From positions 558,001 to 622,000 of the forward strand of contig JAFKAC010000022.1 of assembly GCA_025766275.1 (NCBI GenBank): a stretch of DNA of 64,000 bases. Reading direction: 5' to 3'. Source of the DNA: Lactarius indigo. Lineage: Eukaryota; Basidiomycota; Agaricomycetes; Russulales; Russulaceae. The first letter of the stretch is position 1. Each line of letters starts with the position of its first letter. The position numbers and the translations under genes are program-made. This document shows, in pieces, positions 33,636 to 44,670 of this stretch. The notes under the pieces were generated by a model. The model saw nothing but the letters and a program-made list of their open reading frames with translations. It made no database searches and was not told the origin of the DNA.

Positions 33636-36461
33636 ATGCAGACACCTCCAACCGTAATGCAACCCTCCCACGACGAGATCCAGCGTGAGGTCGAAAACCT
33701 GCGTGATATCAAACGACGCTCCACTCTCCAAGGCGGCCCCGGCGTTCTCGTCCTCGATCCTGATCTCCCAACACCCGGTGCCCAGGCAGCAGCAGCACAG
33801 CAGAGCTACTGGACACCCAGCGATGACTCAAGCAGCGACTCCCACTCTCACGAAGACTCTCTGGGTTCCGATTCCGCAGACGCATCCGATGACCCCTTCC
33901 ACCTCTTCTGGGTCCCCGCTAATATGCACCCAGAGATAGATCCCGCCCAATTTCGCGCCTTTCTCAAAGAACATGCCCGTGCCCCCGGCGAAGTCGGACT
34001 TGGGCGATCGGAAAGCGTCGGTGCTGCGGCGCTCGGTCGCAAAAGATCGATGTTGAGCCGGCAATACCGCCCATCTGAAAATGACGGCGTCGAGGATGAG
34101 CGTGTTGTGCCGCTCCGGACGAACCGGTCGTCTCTGTACGCAAGTGCGGGTCCTCAGCTCACGATCAAGGATCTGGAGAAATTGGACGAGCTGGCGGAGG
34201 AGGCCTCGCAGAGCAGGGATCCGTCAAAACTACGTAGCGTCTTGCGCCGATCACTTAGCATGAACATGGCTCCATCAGGTGCGTGGCATTTTCATGCTGT
34301 ACATTTACATGCGCTCGCGCTAAAAACTCGCATATCTATCCACGCTCCCACCACCCACCCTTCAGTCATCGATAACCTGGACAATGCCATGCCAGACCCC
34401 GGAGAAGACGCAGATGCACCCATCATCGTCCCGCGCCCCGGCCAGATTCTTCGTCGTGCGGCCCGCACTAAGATCAGGAAGCCTGGGCAGACGGGAGAAG
34501 GGGCCCATCGATTCAACGCCACGCGACGTGGGACAAACGCAAAGCGTGACACTACCCCTGTGCCCGATCCACGTACTTCGAGCGACCTCTCGACCAGCGA
34601 CCACAGCGATGCCGAGTCACCCCGACGCCTGCGGGTGCTCAGCAATGACAGCCTCGATGGGGCGCCTCGCCTCGTACGCCCCGAGTCATACAGTGCCGAA
34701 GCGTTCATCTTTGATGCGTATGCGCGGGACGAGGGCAACGAAGACGAGATTAAGATATTGTCCCCTCCATCGAAGCTCCAATCGCTCCCACGACGCTCGT
34801 TATCGCCGCCGCCACCGCCGCCACCAATGGAGGAGCCCGAGCCAGCTCCGCCTGTAATAGCTGTGCCATCTGTTCAGCCTGCAGCCGCACTGCCCCCACT
34901 CGAACACCCTTTACCGCAGCGTGCCTCTTCGCTTGTCACACCTGCACCTGTTGAATCACCTCCTTCCCGCACGCCCTCTCCAGTCCAACCCGATCTGGTA
35001 TCTTCACATACCCGACCCGAACCCCGGCCGATCCAGACGCCTGCATCACTGTCTTCTCTGCCACCGGTTCCACAAGGGCCCGAGCTGCGACGCGAAAAAG
35101 AGAAGGACAAGGACAAGAAGGGGCTCTTCAAGTGGGGCGGGAGCGAAAAAAAGGGAAAGAAAGAGCAGCGCGAGAAGGAGAAGGAGAAGGAAGCAGGCTT
35201 CTTCGGCTCGCTGTTCGGCTCGAAAAAGAAGCAGGAGGAGAGCGCGGTTCCAACTGGTCTTGGGCACGGACAGTCGGGACGAGACGCGGCGGTGGCGCTG
35301 CTCGGTGCCAGCAAGTCCTCGCGAGGCTATGTTCCCCCCACGTCACCTCAGCCGCCTGGCGTAAACAACTATTCCCGCTACCCGATCCACGTCGAACGCG
35401 CCATCTATCGCCTGTCACATATCAAACTCGCAAATCCCCGCCGCGCGCTGTATGAGCAGGTCCTAATCAGCAACCTCATGTTCTGGTACCTCGGCGTCAT
35501 AAACAAGACCCAGCAGACGCAACAACAACAACAACAACAGCAGCAGCAGCAGGCCGCTACCCGGCAGGCGAACGCAGAGCAGGCCCCTACGGTAGCGGGC
35601 GGTGTGTCGGCCCCTGCTTCAACAAAGGACCGGGAGGAGGGTGAACATCCAGCGATGGACAAGGAGCACGAGGCCCAGCCGGTCGTGGTGCCGCCGCAGG
35701 CACAGGCACAGGGGCAAGCCATACAACCTCAGCCATCACAAAACCGACGTGGGAGCCTCACCAAGGCTGTCCCATCGAATGCTGCCGCGCGCCGCGCCGA
35801 GCAGCCTGTCCGCGGCCCGCAATATGATATGCAGCACCGTGCGATGGAGCAAGAGTATGGCGCGGCGTTTCCGGGTGGTGTTGGCGCACGGCAGGCATCG
35901 GGCCCGCCTGCCGGTGCCGGCTACGCTGCAGGACCGGTCCCGATGCAGATGTCCATGTCCATGTCTATGTCGGTGGCGGGTCCCGGGGGGAAACAGACTG
36001 CGTTTCCCTCGTCGTCGTCGTCTACGACGGACGGTGGCCCGCCTAATGAACAGATACCCACGCCGCGCTCCACGTCCCCATCGCGCCGCTCTCGCTCGCC
36101 ACCTCCGCCGCTATCCTCACACCTGCCATCCCCACTAGCCCCACACTCCTCCCCCCCACCTATCCGCTACGTCCCGCCACAGCAGGACCAAGCGCACTCC
36201 CCTCCTGCGTCGGTGCCGGGGGATGCGCGGCCGCCTGCGCGCTCGATGTCTGCGACTGTCGCACCGCCCGTACCTGCCCATGCGATCGGCGGCGCGCGTG
36301 TACCAGGGCGTAAAACGCTCAGCGCGCACGCGGTGCTGCCCCCTGGGGCGCGGCGGCCGCGGACGTCGGATGGTGCGGTGTCGCGGGCCGGGGTCGTGCC
36401 GGGCGGGGAGGAGGAGGACGTGCCGCTGGCGCTGTGGCAGCAGCAGGCGCGTCGGCGATGA
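33636..36461 (+). CDS. ZDS1: Zds1-like protein, PP2A regulator
   Basis: Two exons (33636-34278, 34366-36461); the 87-nt intron is a multiple of three, so the reading frame runs through it, but its ends (GTGCGT...TTCAG) and content mark it as an intron. Protein about 912 aa. N-terminal conserved stretches are EVENLRDIKRRST and DPFHLFWVPANMHPEI. A long disordered Pro/Ser region follows, with a Lys/Glu-rich block (about 35090-35250). The Zds1 C-terminal domain sits in the middle: YPIHVERAIYRLSHIKLANP and LISNLMFWYLGVINKTQ. Then come a polyglutamine run and a further ~300-residue disordered tail with a Met-Ser repeat. In budding yeast Zds1/Zds2 bind PP2A-Cdc55 and control mitotic entry and polarity. 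Confidence 0.85.
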   Translation: MQTPPTVMQPSHDEIQREVENLRDIKRRSTLQGGPGVLVLDPDLPTPGAQAAAAQQSYWTPSDDSSSDSHSHEDSLGSDSADASDDPFHLFWVPANMHPEIDPAQFRAFLKEHARAPGEVGLGRSESVGAAALGRKRSMLSRQYRPSENDGVEDERVVPLRTNRSSLYASAGPQLTIKDLEKLDELAEEASQSRDPSKLRSVLRRSLSMNMAPSGAWHFHAVHLHALALKTRISIHAPTTHPSVIDNLDNAMPDPGEDADAPIIVPRPGQILRRAARTKIRKPGQTGEGAHRFNATRRGTNAKRDTTPVPDPRTSSDLSTSDHSDAESPRRLRVLSNDSLDGAPRLVRPESYSAEAFIFDAYARDEGNEDEIKILSPPSKLQSLPRRSLSPPPPPPPMEEPEPAPPVIAVPSVQPAAALPPLEHPLPQRASSLVTPAPVESPPSRTPSPVQPDLVSSHTRPEPRPIQTPASLSSLPPVPQGPELRREKEKDKDKKGLFKWGGSEKKGKKEQREKEKEKEAGFFGSLFGSKKKQEESAVPTGLGHGQSGRDAAVALLGASKSSRGYVPPTSPQPPGVNNYSRYPIHVERAIYRLSHIKLANPRRALYEQVLISNLMFWYLGVINKTQQTQQQQQQQQQQQAATRQANAEQAPTVAGGVSAPASTKDREEGEHPAMDKEHEAQPVVVPPQAQAQGQAIQPQPSQNRRGSLTKAVPSNAAARRAEQPVRGPQYDMQHRAMEQEYGAAFPGGVGARQASGPPAGAGYAAGPVPMQMSMSMSMSVAGPGGKQTAFPSSSSSTTDGGPPNEQIPTPRSTSPSRRSRSPPPPLSSHLPSPLAPHSSPPPIRYVPPQQDQAHSPPASVPGDARPPARSMSATVAPPVPAHAIGGARVPGRKTLSAHAVLPPGARRPRTSDGAVSRAGVVPGGEEEDVPLALWQQQARRR
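35507..35551 (+). repeat. CAA/CAG polyglutamine repeat
   Basis: An almost pure glutamine codon run directly after the Zds1 C-terminal domain, ~11 uninterrupted Gln; likely length-variable. Confidence 0.8.
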
Positions 36462-36852
36462 GGGTGGTGAACCGTTGGCGCAGACGCCCTCAGACGATTG
36501 CTTTTTTTGCCTGAATACTTTCTATTTCTTTCTCGTTTCACTTTTCTGACTCATCTCAATTTTTTTTTTTTTTTTCGTGCGTTCGCGCGCTCGTCTCCTT
36601 TTTCATAATGCATACCTCATAGCTACGATTATGACGGACACGGAACAGTCGTAATGGATAGAAACATGCATACCAGAACCAACAGAGTGTATGTGACGAA
36701 TTAGGACGACGCGACTTGATCACGTGTGCGAGATAGGGCACGATTATCTAATCACGGAGGGGTCTCACTGGCACCCGAGGGGACACGCACTCTCGCATCT
36801 TTCGCACAGCGCGGGCGCTCTATCTCCTTTGACGCATTCCATAAACCCCCTC

Positions 36853-36860
36853 TATATAAT
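36853..36860 (+). promoter_or_regulatory. TATA box of the copper ATPase gene
   Basis: TATATAAT about 65 bp upstream of the start at 36923, in the 460-bp spacer after the ZDS1-like gene. Confidence 0.5.
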
Positions 36861-36922
36861 ACCATTATTAACCCCACATCGACCACCATACCCACTTCTA
36901 GCTTAATTTCCTTGTACCCCCC

Positions 36923-39900
36923 ATGTCCGCTCTTTCCTCGACTTTCTCTTCCACTTTTTGGTACAAGGATTCCCTCAATTCTGGCTCTGGAAAGGTCGAA
37001 CTCCCACTCACGGAAAACGAGCCTCTGGGAAAGTCCCTGGAAAACACAGAGAGATGCGAGCTGCGAATAGAGGGCATGACCTGCGGTGCTTGTGTCGAGG
37101 TGGGCTTTCCCTACATTCTTCCCTTCCTGTTCTCCTAGACTCAAAACCGTTCCAAAAGTCCATCGAGGGAATGCTCAGATCACAGCCCGGGATTCACTCT
37201 GTCAAAGTCGCCCTTCTGGCTGAACGTGGGGTCGTCGAGTTCGATCCCCAGCAGTGGAACGCTGAGAAGGTCATTAACGTGAGTATATTTTGATCACCAT
37301 GCCACCCCTATCCGTATCAGTACATTTGACACCGCCTTCATCCATCCAGGAAATATCGGACATTGGTTTCGACGCCACGCTCATCCCGCCAACTCGTTCG
37401 GATGAAATCACTCTGCGCATCTATGGGATGACGTGTGCTTCCTGCACGTCTACCGTCGAGACCGAACTCGCCAAAATGCCCGGTATCACTAGCGTCGCGG
37501 TGGCCCTTGCGACCGAAACCGCTAAAGTCGTCTTTGATCGCGGGGTCGTCGGCCCGCGCGAGATGGTAGAACGTATCGAAGAGCTCGGGTTCGACGCGAT
37601 GCTCTCGGACCAGGAAGACGCCACCCAGCTGCGCTCACTAACTCGCACCAAGGAGATCCAAGAATGGAAAACTCGATTCCAGTGGAGCGTCGCCTTTGCC
37701 CTTCCCGTATTTTTTATTAGCATGATCGCGCCTCACATCCCCTTCTTGCATCCCATTGTCTTCTTCAACATCATTCCCGGCATTCCCCTCGGCCATCTTC
37801 TCGTTGCCATCATCACCACGCCTGCGCAGTTCTGGGTCGGCCAAAAGTTTTACCGGAATGCGTACAAGGCACTCAAGCACAAGTCGGCAACCATGGACGT
37901 ACTTGTGATGCTAGGCACTTCCGCGGCCTATTTTTATTCCCTATTCACTCTCGTCGCGGCCGCGTTTGATCCGGACCCTAATATGCCCCCATTTGTCTTT
38001 TTTGATACCAGCACCATGCTGATCATGTTCGTATCCCTCGGCCGCTATCTGGAGAACTCTGCCAAAGGCAAGACTAGCGCCGCACTCACTGATCTAATGG
38101 CGCTTGCGCCTTCCATGGCAATCATCTACACGGACGCTACGTGCACTCAAGAAAAGAAGATTCCGACCGAGCTTTTGCAAATTGGGGATACGGTCAAGGT
38201 CGTGCCGGGCGACAAGGTGCCGGCAGACGGAACTGTCGTGCGGGGCAGCTCAAGCATCGATGAGAGTGCCATCACGGGTGAACCCGTCCCGGTGCTCAAG
38301 CAAGTTGGCGATGCCGTCATTGGCGGGACGGTCAACGGCCTCGGCGCGTTCGACATGGTGGTCACCCGGGCAGGGAAGGACACCGCGCTCGCACAGATTG
38401 TCAAGCTCGTCGAGGATGCCCAGACGTCCAAGGCGCCAATCCAGGCCTTCGCCGACCGCATCGCCGGTTACTTCGTCCCTACCGTAATATCGCTCGCGGC
38501 AATCACGTTTCTTGGCTGGATACTTCTCTCGAACGTGCTCACGGAAGCGCAGCTCCCCGACATGTTTCATCACCACGGCAAGGTCGCAGTCTGTCTCCAG
38601 CTCTGCATTTCGGTCGTCGTCGTCGCGTGCCCATGCGCACTCGGTCTGAGCACACCCACGGCGATCATGGTCGGTACGGGTGTTGGGGCGAAGAACGGAA
38701 TCCTCATCAAAGGCGGACGTGCGCTCGAGGCGAGTCGTAGCCTTAAGCGTGTCGTGCTGGACAAGACAGGCACGGTAACGGAGGGCAAGCTCACGGTTGC
38801 TAGCGTCGCCTGGGCGCCGACTAGCGAACTTAGCGAGACACAGAGCTACACCGCGGCGGAGATGGAAGGTACAGGTATTCATTCGACCATGGCAGCCGAC
38901 GGCGTCACGACCCGTGCTGCAGTCATCGCCATGCTTTCTGCAACCGAGGCGCGTTCCGAGCACCCGCTCGCCAAAGCCGTGGCCGTATGGGGAAAGGACG
39001 TCCTGTCGACCAACGCACCAGCCACTTCCGTGGAGACGTTTGAGAGCATCACGGGCCAAGGCGTGCGCGCGACGGTCGCCGTCGGGGCGCAGAAGAAGTA
39101 CATCGTGTGGGTCGGCTCGGCTCGTTTCGTCGCCCAAACCGACGTGGGCGGCCGTTTACCCGCAGGCCTTGCGGAGTTTGAGGAGCGCGAGGCACAGAAG
39201 GGCCGCACGCTAATTTACGTCGCGATCGCGTCGTCCGCACCGAACCCGCTGCCCGTACTCGCGCTCTCCCTGGCGGACGCGCCGAAGCGCTCGTCGGCGC
39301 GCGCGATACGCGCATTACAGGATATGGGCATCGAGGTGAACCTGATGACGGGCGACGGGCGCGCGACTGCGCTCGTCGTCGCGCGCCAGGTCGGGATTAA
39401 GCCGAAAGGTGTGTGGGCGGATATGAGTCCTAAGGGCAAGGCGGCTGTGATTGCGGAGCTGATGGAGAAGGACGGCGGGGGCGTAGCGATGGTGCGTGTC
39501 TGCTCGTTGTCTGCGATGGGCGCGCTGACGATACGAAAAATGTAGGTCGGGGATGGGATCAACGATTCGCCTGCGCTCGCAGCCGCCACTGTCGGCATTG
39601 CGCTATCGTCGGGAACATCCGTAGCGATCGAAGCCGCGGACATCGTCCTGATGCGCTCGGACCTATTGGACGTAGTAGCCGCACTGGACCTCTCACGCTC
39701 GATCTTTAGCACGATCCGACGCAACCTCGTCTGGGCGTGCGTGTACAACGTGCTCGGCATCCCGCTCGCCATGGGCCTGTTCCTCCCGTTCGGCCTGCAC
39801 CTGCACCCGATGATGGCGGGCGCGATGATGGCGTTCAGCTCGGTCAGCGTCGTCACGAGCTCGTTGCTCCTCAAGTGGTGGGTACGCCCGCCGCAGAGCG

Positions 39901-40067
39901 TCATGCCGGATGAGGAGGCGGCGGCGCTGGTGGGCCCTGAGCCGCTGTGGGTGACTGTGCGCGGGGCGGCGGGCGGCGTGTGGGATGCTGTGCGCGAGAG
40001 GCTGCGCGTTGGCAGGGGCCGTGCGTCGCACGGCTACGCACAGGTGAACATGGACGATAGTGTGTAA
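36923..40067 (+). CDS. CCC2: Cu(+)-transporting P1B-type ATPase, Ccc2-like
   Basis: Four exons (36923-37099, 37159-37278, 37350-39491, 39546-40067), all phase 0, 986 aa. It pumps Cu(I) into the Golgi lumen to load cuproenzymes such as multicopper oxidases. Two N-terminal heavy-metal domains each have a GMTCxxC site (GMTCGAC about residue 53, GMTCASC about 125). Then come the membrane helices, the actuator loop TGEP, the ion-binding CPC (ACPCALGL, about residue 526), the phosphorylation site DKTGT (about 570), the nucleotide-domain SEHPLAKA, and [10 protein letters not shown] at the start of exon 4. The usual TGDN reads MTGDGRAT here. It is the only intact copy: partial copies downstream are pseudogenes. 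Confidence 0.95.
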
Positions 40068-40543
40068 AGATGTGGGTTTCTGCTTGCTTGCTTGCTGTGT
40101 TTTTACTAGTAGTACTGTAGAAGGTGTAGACGCTATCTATCTATATTCGCTTTTTCTCCGCGTGTTTTGTCACTCGCTCGTTCAACAACTCTCCCTTTTT
40201 TTTTATATACTATTTTTTTGTTTGGTTGTTTCTGTAGTCTTTCGTAGAATGGGACTCTGAAAATGTCGGACTCTCTACGTAGCTGATTGGTAGTTGTTTT
40301 TTGCGCCTCGGGCTGCAGTCTGAGACTGACATCAACTTGAATCCTCCATCTCGTGCTTGACACTTCTGTGGCTTCGGCCTTGAAATGCCTCACAGCCTGG
40401 GATCTCCCTCCAAGTTGGCCGCTAGGACGCAGTCACTCCTGCACCGCGGGGCTGTGCGGGCGTTACCTGTCAACCATTCTGGCCACCCTCAGGCCCACCG
40501 TATCATACTGCGCCCTCAGACGCCTCTCCTCGTTGCTGTTACC
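40068..40543. other. ATPase 3' UTR and NLR B leader
   Basis: T-rich 3' UTR (40180-40220), a block ending near AATGTCGGACTC, then the NLR leader. The same elements recur at 46980-47399 and 53578-53998. Confidence 0.6.
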
Positions 40544-43500
40544 ATGTCTCAGACACCCTCCGCATCTTCCTCTTCTTCCAATTTCCAGACCCTATTCTAT
40601 GCTTCCATCAAAGAGTATGAGAAGAAGACGAAGAAAGACCTTCTCCTGCATCCGTTGATGGTCCAGTTGCAGACCTGCAACTCTCCCGCCGACGTTCTCG
40701 CCGTCCTTCAAACTCAAGTCCAAAAGGTCGAACAATCTACTACGTCCGGCGACGACAAATTCACAAAATGGTTAATTCCGACTGTCAACGTTCTTTATGC
40801 CTTCTCCGCCGCGCTTGGCGAGGGCGTCGGACTGGTAGATCCCATTCCGATTCTACGATCCAATCTCTAATATCACATCTCTAGGTGTTCTCACCTGCCA
40901 AGGTCATCTTCGCTGGTGCCGGAGTCCTCCTCTTGGTAGCTATTATCCCGGATCTCCCTTACTTGGACTGCTCTGATACCGGACCTACGCAGGCGGCAAA
41001 AGATGTCGCTGCGAGCCAAGATGCGCTCATCGAGATCTTCGACCGCATTGAGAGTTTCTTCAGACGGCTCGAGACATATACTGAGGTGCCGACGACGGAG
41101 GCGATGAAGGACACGATCATAAAGATAATGGTCGAGGTGCTTGGAATTTTTGGGATTGTGACGAAGGAGATGAAGCAGGGACGAGCGAGTGAGTCGATCA
41201 CCGATGATACGTTGCTCGTCGCTGATAGATATTCAGAGAGATATCTGAAGAAATTGATTGGAAGGAAGGATATCGAAGACGCGCTGGCCAGGCTGGATAA
41301 GTTGACGCAGCAAGAGGCCCAGATGGCGATTGTGCAAGTCCTGAAAGTCGCACACGATGTCAAGGACGGTGTCGAAATCGTGGGCGACCAGGTCAACGTG
41401 GCTATTGAGGGTACGCTGAGCACTTCAGCTATCACAAACGCCATGTTAAACTCATATACGTCTAGACGGCAAGGAAACGAGGGCTCTGTTGCAACAGACG
41501 GCAAACAACATTGACAAAGATAGGCGTTCGTGATTCTTTGGCCCCGCTTCTTTGATTGTCGGACTGAAATGCGGCTTCAGGATGCCAGGTGCGGAAGGAC
41601 CACCGAGCGTGGCTGTCTCCGCCGGACCCGTCCACTAATCAAAATATCGCGTGCACAACTCAACACGAAGGGACGGCAGCATGGTTCTTCCAAGGAAGTC
41701 TATTCTTGGAATGGAAATCCAAGTCGACCACATCACTGTTATGGATCCACGGTAAACGTGCGCGCTTCTGTCCCTTTACATATTCCCAGATCCTGATCGC
41801 GTCTAATGATGGTAGCGGGCTCAGGGAAGAGTATCCTTTGGTTCGTTGTCATTTGTCGCATTCACCCCTCAGCAACTTACAACGCCAACTAGCTCCGCAA
41901 TCATCCAAGACATCACTGCATTGCGGGAGGCTGGACTGGCGTCGATGGCGTATTTCTATTTCGATTTCAAGGACACCGATAAACAAAACATCCGCAACTT
42001 ACTTCCCTCGCTTCTCACACAGCTCTCCGCTCGTTCTCATGGTCGTTGCAACATACTCTCCCAACTATATGAGGCACATGACGATGGCGCCCATAAGCCC
42101 AGCACGAGTACGCTGATTGCGTGTCTTAAAGAGATGCTCGCACTACCTGACCAAGGCCCAATCTACATTATCTTGGACGCGCTAGACGAATGCCCTAATA
42201 CCTCTGGGATTCCGTCCTCCCGCAAACAAGTCCTTGATCTCATAAAGGACCTTGTCGGCCTCCAACTTCCAAATCTTCATATATGTCTCACCAGCCGTCC
42301 GGAGATCGACATCCGAGCCGCGCTCGAGCCCCTAGCGTTTCACCCGGTCTCGATTCACGAGGAAAGTGGACAAAAGAAGGATATTGAAGACTATATCCGA
42401 TCTGTGGTCTACGCGGACTCGGATACGGCGATGAGGAGATGGAGGGACAAGGACAAGGAGCTGGTCATTGAGACGCTCACGGATAGAGCCGATGGAATGT
42501 AAGCGTACTCAAGGGTTTTAGGCACGGTCGCTGAGTATTTGACAGGTTCCGATGGGTATTTTGTCAACTGGAAGTGTTGCAACATTGCCTCCCGCAGAGC
42601 ATCAGGCGAACGCTCAACGAATTGCCGAAGTCTTTAGATGAGACATATGAGCGAGTGTTGAAGGAGATCGGGTTGGCCAACCGAGATCACGCTCGACGTC
42701 TGTTACAATGTCTCGCCGCGGCCGCTCGACCGCTACGTGTTGAGGAGCTGGCAGAGATACTCGCGCTTGACTTTGAGGCCAAAGGAGCGACACCGAATTT
42801 GAACGAGGATTGGCGATGGGAGGATCGACAACGGGCTGTGCTATCCACATGCTCAAGCTTGATCACCGAAGTCGACGATGGTTATTCCCGGGTCATTCAG
42901 TTTACGCATTTTTCGGTCAAGGAGTTCTTGACTTCCGATCGGCTTGCTGCTTCCAAAGGAGACGCTTCGTACTTTCATATCATTCCCGAACCTGCACACA
43001 CGACTTTCGCGCAGGCTTGCTTGGGCATTTTACTCCAGTTGGACGGCAGCATCAACAATAAACAAGTCGAAGATAGGTTCCCGTTGGCGAGATATGCGAG
43101 TCGGCATTGGGTGGAGCATGCGCAGTTCGGAACGGTGTCTTCACGCATAGAAGATGGGATGCGGCTTCTTTTTGACTCGACCAAACCCCATTTTTCCGCG
43201 TGGCTCGAGTTGCACGACATCGACAAGCCCTCGACGACGTTTGGATATTACGCCGAACGTCACGGTCATGGACCTCCACTGTATTATGCATCGTTGTGCG
43301 GATTTCGTGACCTCGCAGCGCACATCGTTGTCGAGCATCCTGAACAAGTAAATGCGAGGGGTGGTTTTAATCGCTGCCCACTAGTGGCGGCATTGTACAA
43401 GAGACACTTTAACGTTGCAGAGCTATTACATCAGCATGGCTCAGTAGTAGATATTGATCTTTCCGATGGTAACCGAACTCCACTGCAAGCTGCATCGGTG

Positions 43501-44142
43501 GATGGACTTGTCGACGTCGTGCGGTGGTTACTCGAGCATGGCGCAGATCCAGATTCACAACAAACCGATCATTGGACTCCAGTTAATTCGGCCGCATCGA
43601 ACGGCCACCTAGAGATTGTTCACATGTTACTAGGACGCGGCGTACGCGTCAACGTTGCAAACTACACAGGCGATACACCATTGCACTGTGCATCTTTTCA
43701 TGGTTACGTAGAGACCGTGAGGCTATTACTCCAACATGGGGCGGAAGTCAGCATCCAGAATAAGAACTACTCGACGCCATTACATCTGGCATCATCTATG
43801 GGGATACCCGAGATTGCGCGTCTACTACTTGACCGTGGCGCGAACTCAAATGCCAAGGACAAGGATGGGCGGACTCCTTTGCACCTAGCGTCATTCTGGA
43901 GCAAAAGAGAGACCGTGCGCCTGCTGCTGGACCACGGCGCGAACGCAAATGCCGATGATAACGATGGAAGAACTCCGTTGCACCTAGCGTTATCCAAAGG
44001 CGAAACGGAGATCGTGCGCTTGCTGCTCGACCGTGGCGCGAGTGCGGGTGCGAAGGACAAGGAAGGAAGGACGCCTTTGGAGGTGGCATCAGGACAGGAA
44101 GTGAACGTGATCGTACAGATGTTGACGGAGCATGGTGGGTAA
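40544..44142 (+). CDS. NLR-like receptor, Goodbye-NACHT-ankyrin (copy B), intact
   Basis: Nine exons: 40544-40834, 40885-40935, 40993-41188, 41237-41410, 41466-41525, 41581-41757, 41816-41840, 41893-42498, 42546-44142; 1,058 aa. Residues ~1-250 are the Goodbye domain (KKTKKDLLLHP, GEGVGL-VFSPAKV, AAKDVAASQDAL, GRA-KRYLKKLIGRKDIEDAL). The linker ends WLSPPDPSTNQNIACTTQ. The P-loop GKPGSGKS (about 315-322) spans exons 6-7 and Walker B is YIILDALDEC (about 417-427). Then SRPE, a winged-helix-like region, and about 9 ankyrin repeats (~770-1058). Introns of 57 and 48 nt are multiples of three and can be mistaken for coding. Probable NTP-driven receptor that oligomerises on ligand binding by the ankyrin repeats; the ligand is unknown. 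Confidence 0.9.
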
Positions 44143-44670
44143 ATAGATAGAGTTCTATAGGTCACTTTACAACGGTATGTCAAGTCACCGTGATAGTATG
44201 TGCGATCACTTCTGCCCGTATTCATATAGGCACGCTTGGAATGTATCACCCCCACGCTTCCTCGCGGCCATTCTGAAGACTCGGACGTTTCGCACTCTAT
44301 TTCTGTTAAGTTTACTAGCTTTATTCTCGCCTTTACCTTACTTCCGTATACATTCTGCCTCAACACGAGTTATTTTGTTTCAGACACTATAGGGGTCTCG
44401 CTCGCCCTTTTCCTCCCCTTTCCAACTTCGCACCGCATCGCCTTTTGTCTCGGAGACTCGTAAGACTTGTTTACTTTACCCCTTTCCCTTATTTTTATGT
44501 CTTTTCTATTGTTTCTCACACATCCGTCTATATGTCGTATTGCAACTAACAATACATTGGTCCTTGAGAGAGTACTACGTCATGAAAAACATGTAATGAT
44601 CAGCGAGAGGATGTCCAAGTGGAGTAGCGCCGGAAGAGGGTCATTAACTAGGTCTGTGTCCCCCCGCTGT
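44143..44670. other. NLR B 3' flank, copied after NLR C
   Basis: Nearly the same sequence follows NLR C (51010-51535). No gene. Its right end abuts ATPase intron 2 sequence, marking the duplication junction. Confidence 0.7.

Larger units (their letters stand above)
37330..44670 (+). repeat. tandem duplication unit 1 (ATPase exon 3 onward plus NLR B)
   Basis: The segment from ATPase intron 2 to ~530 bp past the NLR B stop is repeated twice more downstream. Same order, orientation and spacer sequence, including the ATPase 3' UTR and the spacer before each NLR. Confidence 0.85.

Noticed and set aside
41752..41757. Alternative donor in copy B just after WIH, six bases upstream of the one chosen
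   Set aside because: It keeps the frame but gives WIHAGSGKS. Copies A, C and D have GC at that spot, and the donor at 41758 gives the expected GKPGSGKS in all four.
43767..44366. Long open frames antisense to the ankyrin repeats (also 4349-4909, 50631-51233, 63685-63998)
   Set aside because: They follow the ankyrin repeat period and are frame shadows of GC-rich repeated codons; there is no independent coding signal.
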